A DNA stretch of 64,000 nucleotides from an uncultured Lachnospiraceae bacterium. GTDB lineage: Bacteria; Bacillota; Clostridia; Lachnospirales; Lachnospiraceae. Below the pieces are notes generated by a model. That model made no database searches. It was given only the letters and a program-made list of their open reading frames with translations, and had not been told where the DNA came from. Made by a program: the position numbers and the translations under genes. Shown here in pieces: positions 62,375-64,000 of the stretch; the first letter of the stretch is position 1; each line of letters starts with the position of its first letter. Location: the NCBI GenBank assembly GCA_902785055.1, contig CACZXG010000011.1, positions 1 to 64,000 of the forward strand, read 5' to 3'.

Positions 62375-63454
62375 TCACTCCACCGTTCCGGGCGTGAGCT
62401 CGAATGTCTCATTGACGTAAGGATCTGCGATATTTTCGTCCGCGTATACCCGAAGAGGAAGGGAGATCTCCTTCACTTCGGTGATGTCATTCTCGGATAG
62501 CGCGCTCTTATCCCACAGAACTGTGGAGTAGGACGCCTTGCCTGCGCAGACGATTTCGGCCCAGAAGGGGTCGCACATAATACCGTTTACAGACGAGTTG
62601 TCGATGCTGAAGACCATGTCATGGTCCGTCTTGTTCACAAGGTAGAGCTTCATTGCGTAGCCCCAGCTGTTGTCGGGCTCATAACCTGTGATGATCACGG
62701 CGCAGTTGTCGTCGTCCACAAGGACGTGGTCAGCGGCGGCCGGCTCCCGGACGACAGCAGCGGCGTTTTCTTCTCCGAGCGGGTAGACTGTAAAGGGATC
62801 ATGCATCAGCGCGGCTTCCGTGTAATCGTCGTCATTGTAGACGTTGAGAGTGAAGTCGACCTCCGTCACATCGCTGATCTGTTTCTCCTGCAGGGAGTCG
62901 CGCATCCAGGTGATCTCGCAGTTGCCCTTCTTGCCGGCATTTATGACTTCTGCCCAGAATGGATCGCACATAACGCCGTTGACAGAGACCTTCTCGAAAG
63001 AGAACATGAGATTCCGGTCCGTGCGGTTCTCGACATAGACCTTCCACTCGTAGCCCAGTGCGGCGTTGTCCCGTACGCTCTTGATGGCAAAATACAGATC
63101 GTCATTGTCGATCAGCACCTGACTGAAGTCAGATGCTGTGCCGCTTTTGGCGGATGAGTCCTCATCACCGGCGCCTTTATGATTGCCTGAGTCCGCAGTG
63201 CCCCAGTCGGTCACTGCGGATTCATTCGTGTCGGGGATGGAAGAGGCGTCTCCGGTTTTCCCGGCAGCGTCTGACTTTCCTGCGTCGCCGGTCTTGCCGG
63301 AAGGGTCTGTCTTGCCGGCCGGATCGGAACTGCCTCCGCTCTCTGTTTTGGCAGGACCGCCGCCCTGGTCTGACGCGGACGAGCCGCAGCCCGTGCAGAT
63401 ATTGGCGATGATCAGTGTAAAAATAAGCACAAAAATAACGGCTGATCTTCTCAT
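62375..63454 (-). CDS. Lipoprotein with two copies of an uncharacterised beta domain
   Basis: The 359-residue protein has a lipoprotein signal (SAVIFVLIFTLIIANICTGC; the lipid cysteine is the last residue). A linker of about 80 residues rich in Gly, Ser, Lys and Asp follows, with PSGKTGDAGKSDAAGKTGD repeats. Two homologous domains come next: both contain VNG(V/I)MCDPFWAE and a preceding aromatic strand (GYEWKVYVENRTDRNLMF; GYAMKLYLVNKTDHDMVF). The domain is beta-rich and looks like a ligand or interaction module I cannot name. The ATG at 63454 is 11 bases after AGGAGG. The repetitive linker probably spans the cell wall. Confidence 0.75.
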   Translation of the reverse strand: MRRSAVIFVLIFTLIIANICTGCGSSASDQGGGPAKTESGGSSDPAGKTDPSGKTGDAGKSDAAGKTGDASSIPDTNESAVTDWGTADSGNHKGAGDEDSSAKSGTASDFSQVLIDNDDLYFAIKSVRDNAALGYEWKVYVENRTDRNLMFSFEKVSVNGVMCDPFWAEVINAGKKGNCEITWMRDSLQEKQISDVTEVDFTLNVYNDDDYTEAALMHDPFTVYPLGEENAAAVVREPAAADHVLVDDDNCAVIITGYEPDNSWGYAMKLYLVNKTDHDMVFSIDNSSVNGIMCDPFWAEIVCAGKASYSTVLWDKSALSENDITEVKEISLPLRVYADENIADPYVNETFELTPGTVE

Positions 63455-63629
63455 AAACAGTAAAACCTCCTTAGTAATCACAGATTGTTAAAGTGTTCGG
63501 TTTTACGTCTGATTGAAAATGCCGTTTACTGAGAATGAGTATAGCACAAATTGTGCCGTTTGGACGCAAAAAGTGTTACAATTACGGAATCAATCACTGC
63601 GAGATCAAAATTTAGTAGGAGGGCGGCCC

Positions 63630-64000
63630 TTGGAAAACCAGTTCCTGCGCACAGAGATCCTTCTGGGCGCCGATGCAATGAAGAAACTTAAGAGCAGCAA
63701 AGTGGCTATTTTCGGTGTCGGCGGCGTCGGCGGCTATGTGGCGGAAGCGCTGGCGCGCTGCGGTGTCGGCGCTTTCGAGCTGATCGACCGCGACCAGGTC
63801 AGTGTCACCAACCTGAACCGCCAGATCATCGCCACCTGGAAGACCATCGGGATGGATAAGACGGAGGCCATGGCCGACCGCATCCATGACATTAATCCGG
63901 AGGCGCAGGTGGTGCAGCGCAAGTGCTTTTACCTGCCCGAGACCGCGGACCGATTCGACTTCACACAGTACGACTATGTAGTGGACGCGGTGGACACGTT
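63630..64000 (+). CDS. tcdA: tRNA threonylcarbamoyladenosine dehydratase TcdA (partial)
   Basis: The first 123 residues are present. They include the nucleotide-binding VAIFGVGGVGGYVAEALARC, the FELIDRDQVSVTNLNRQI segment and a region ending DYVVDAVDT. This is the E1-like/ThiF fold of TcdA (CsdL/YgdL), which makes cyclic t6A at position 37 of tRNAs. The closely related MoeB and ThiF are excluded by the compact N-terminus and NLNRQIIATWKTIG. The start is TTG with AGGAGG seven bases upstream. The gene continues past the right edge. Confidence 0.85.
   Translation, partial: MENQFLRTEILLGADAMKKLKSSKVAIFGVGGVGGYVAEALARCGVGAFELIDRDQVSVTNLNRQIIATWKTIGMDKTEAMADRIHDINPEAQVVQRKCFYLPETADRFDFTQYDYVVDAVDT

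Noticed and set aside
57474..62378. A 1634-codon open frame on the minus strand opposite the adhesin 2 stalk
   Set aside because: It mirrors the repetitive FctA modules. Codon bias of the real gene avoids the reverse complements of stop codons, so a long shadow frame arises. It has no ribosome site, is rich in Cys/Ile/Phe/Leu, and overlaps the terminator.

Overview
The window looks like chromosomal DNA of a moderately GC-rich Clostridia bacterium, most likely a gut or oral Lachnospiraceae. The reasons are paired glgC/glgD, strong AGGAGG ribosome sites, a CIRCE/HrcA heat-shock operator, a DUF6320-type zinc-ribbon membrane protein, a secreted 3D-domain protein, and giant SpaA/FctA-type surface fibres whose sorting signals contain KTGDEAPL. 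I see no rRNA, tRNA, CRISPR array, phage gene or transposase.

Layout. 0-9.4 kb: glgD (partial) and glgC, a YitT-type membrane protein with a TetR regulator, CIRCE-controlled lon, argC, a damaged MocR-type regulator and a nuclease-like orphan. 10-16.3 kb: a HelD-like helicase, an ADP-ribose pyrophosphatase-like Nudix enzyme, and a probable operon of an HxxxDG acyltransferase, a zinc-ribbon membrane protein and a pectin-acetylesterase-like hydrolase. 17-22.5 kb: a membrane Ser/Thr kinase followed by a 1254-residue Ig-like membrane protein. 22.6-26 kb: a polar amino acid ABC transporter followed by a DapF-fold racemase. 26.8-38 kb: housekeeping and envelope genes (PRTase-like protein, VanY-type peptidase, phasin-like protein, secreted transglutaminase-like protein, hybrid histidine kinase, MscS, 3D-domain protein, C39-like protein) and several small unknowns. 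38.5-40.3 kb: a zinc-ribbon Nudix enzyme and an AraC regulator. 40.5-62.3 kb: two giant sortase-type surface proteins of 2337 and about 4557 residues. The second is split by a -1 frameshift near position 49921 and is preceded by decayed copies of its own 5' coding region. 62.4-64 kb: a lipoprotein with a duplicated domain, and the start of tcdA.

The most unusual features are non-coding. Three intergenic regions hold a composite element of about 312-341 bp, and a fourth holds half of one. Each full element has four 37-bp boxes (two forward, two inverted). Box length is almost invariant and the boxes of a pair start 94 bp apart in six of seven cases. The copies lie in opposite orientations at 6.8 and 16.4 kb and match along their whole length, including the unique centre, so this behaves like a MITE-like or structured-RNA family. 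A separate 63-bp-period minisatellite lies at 26.1-26.5 kb, and a GC-rich palindromic array at 39.0-39.2 kb.

The surface-fibre locus is the main biological theme. An AraC regulator is divergent from the first giant adhesin, and the two adhesins share FctA-type isopeptide modules and the same sorting motif. The second adhesin shows a recent duplication of a four-module block and debris of a duplicated promoter-proximal region, signs of active length and sequence remodelling.
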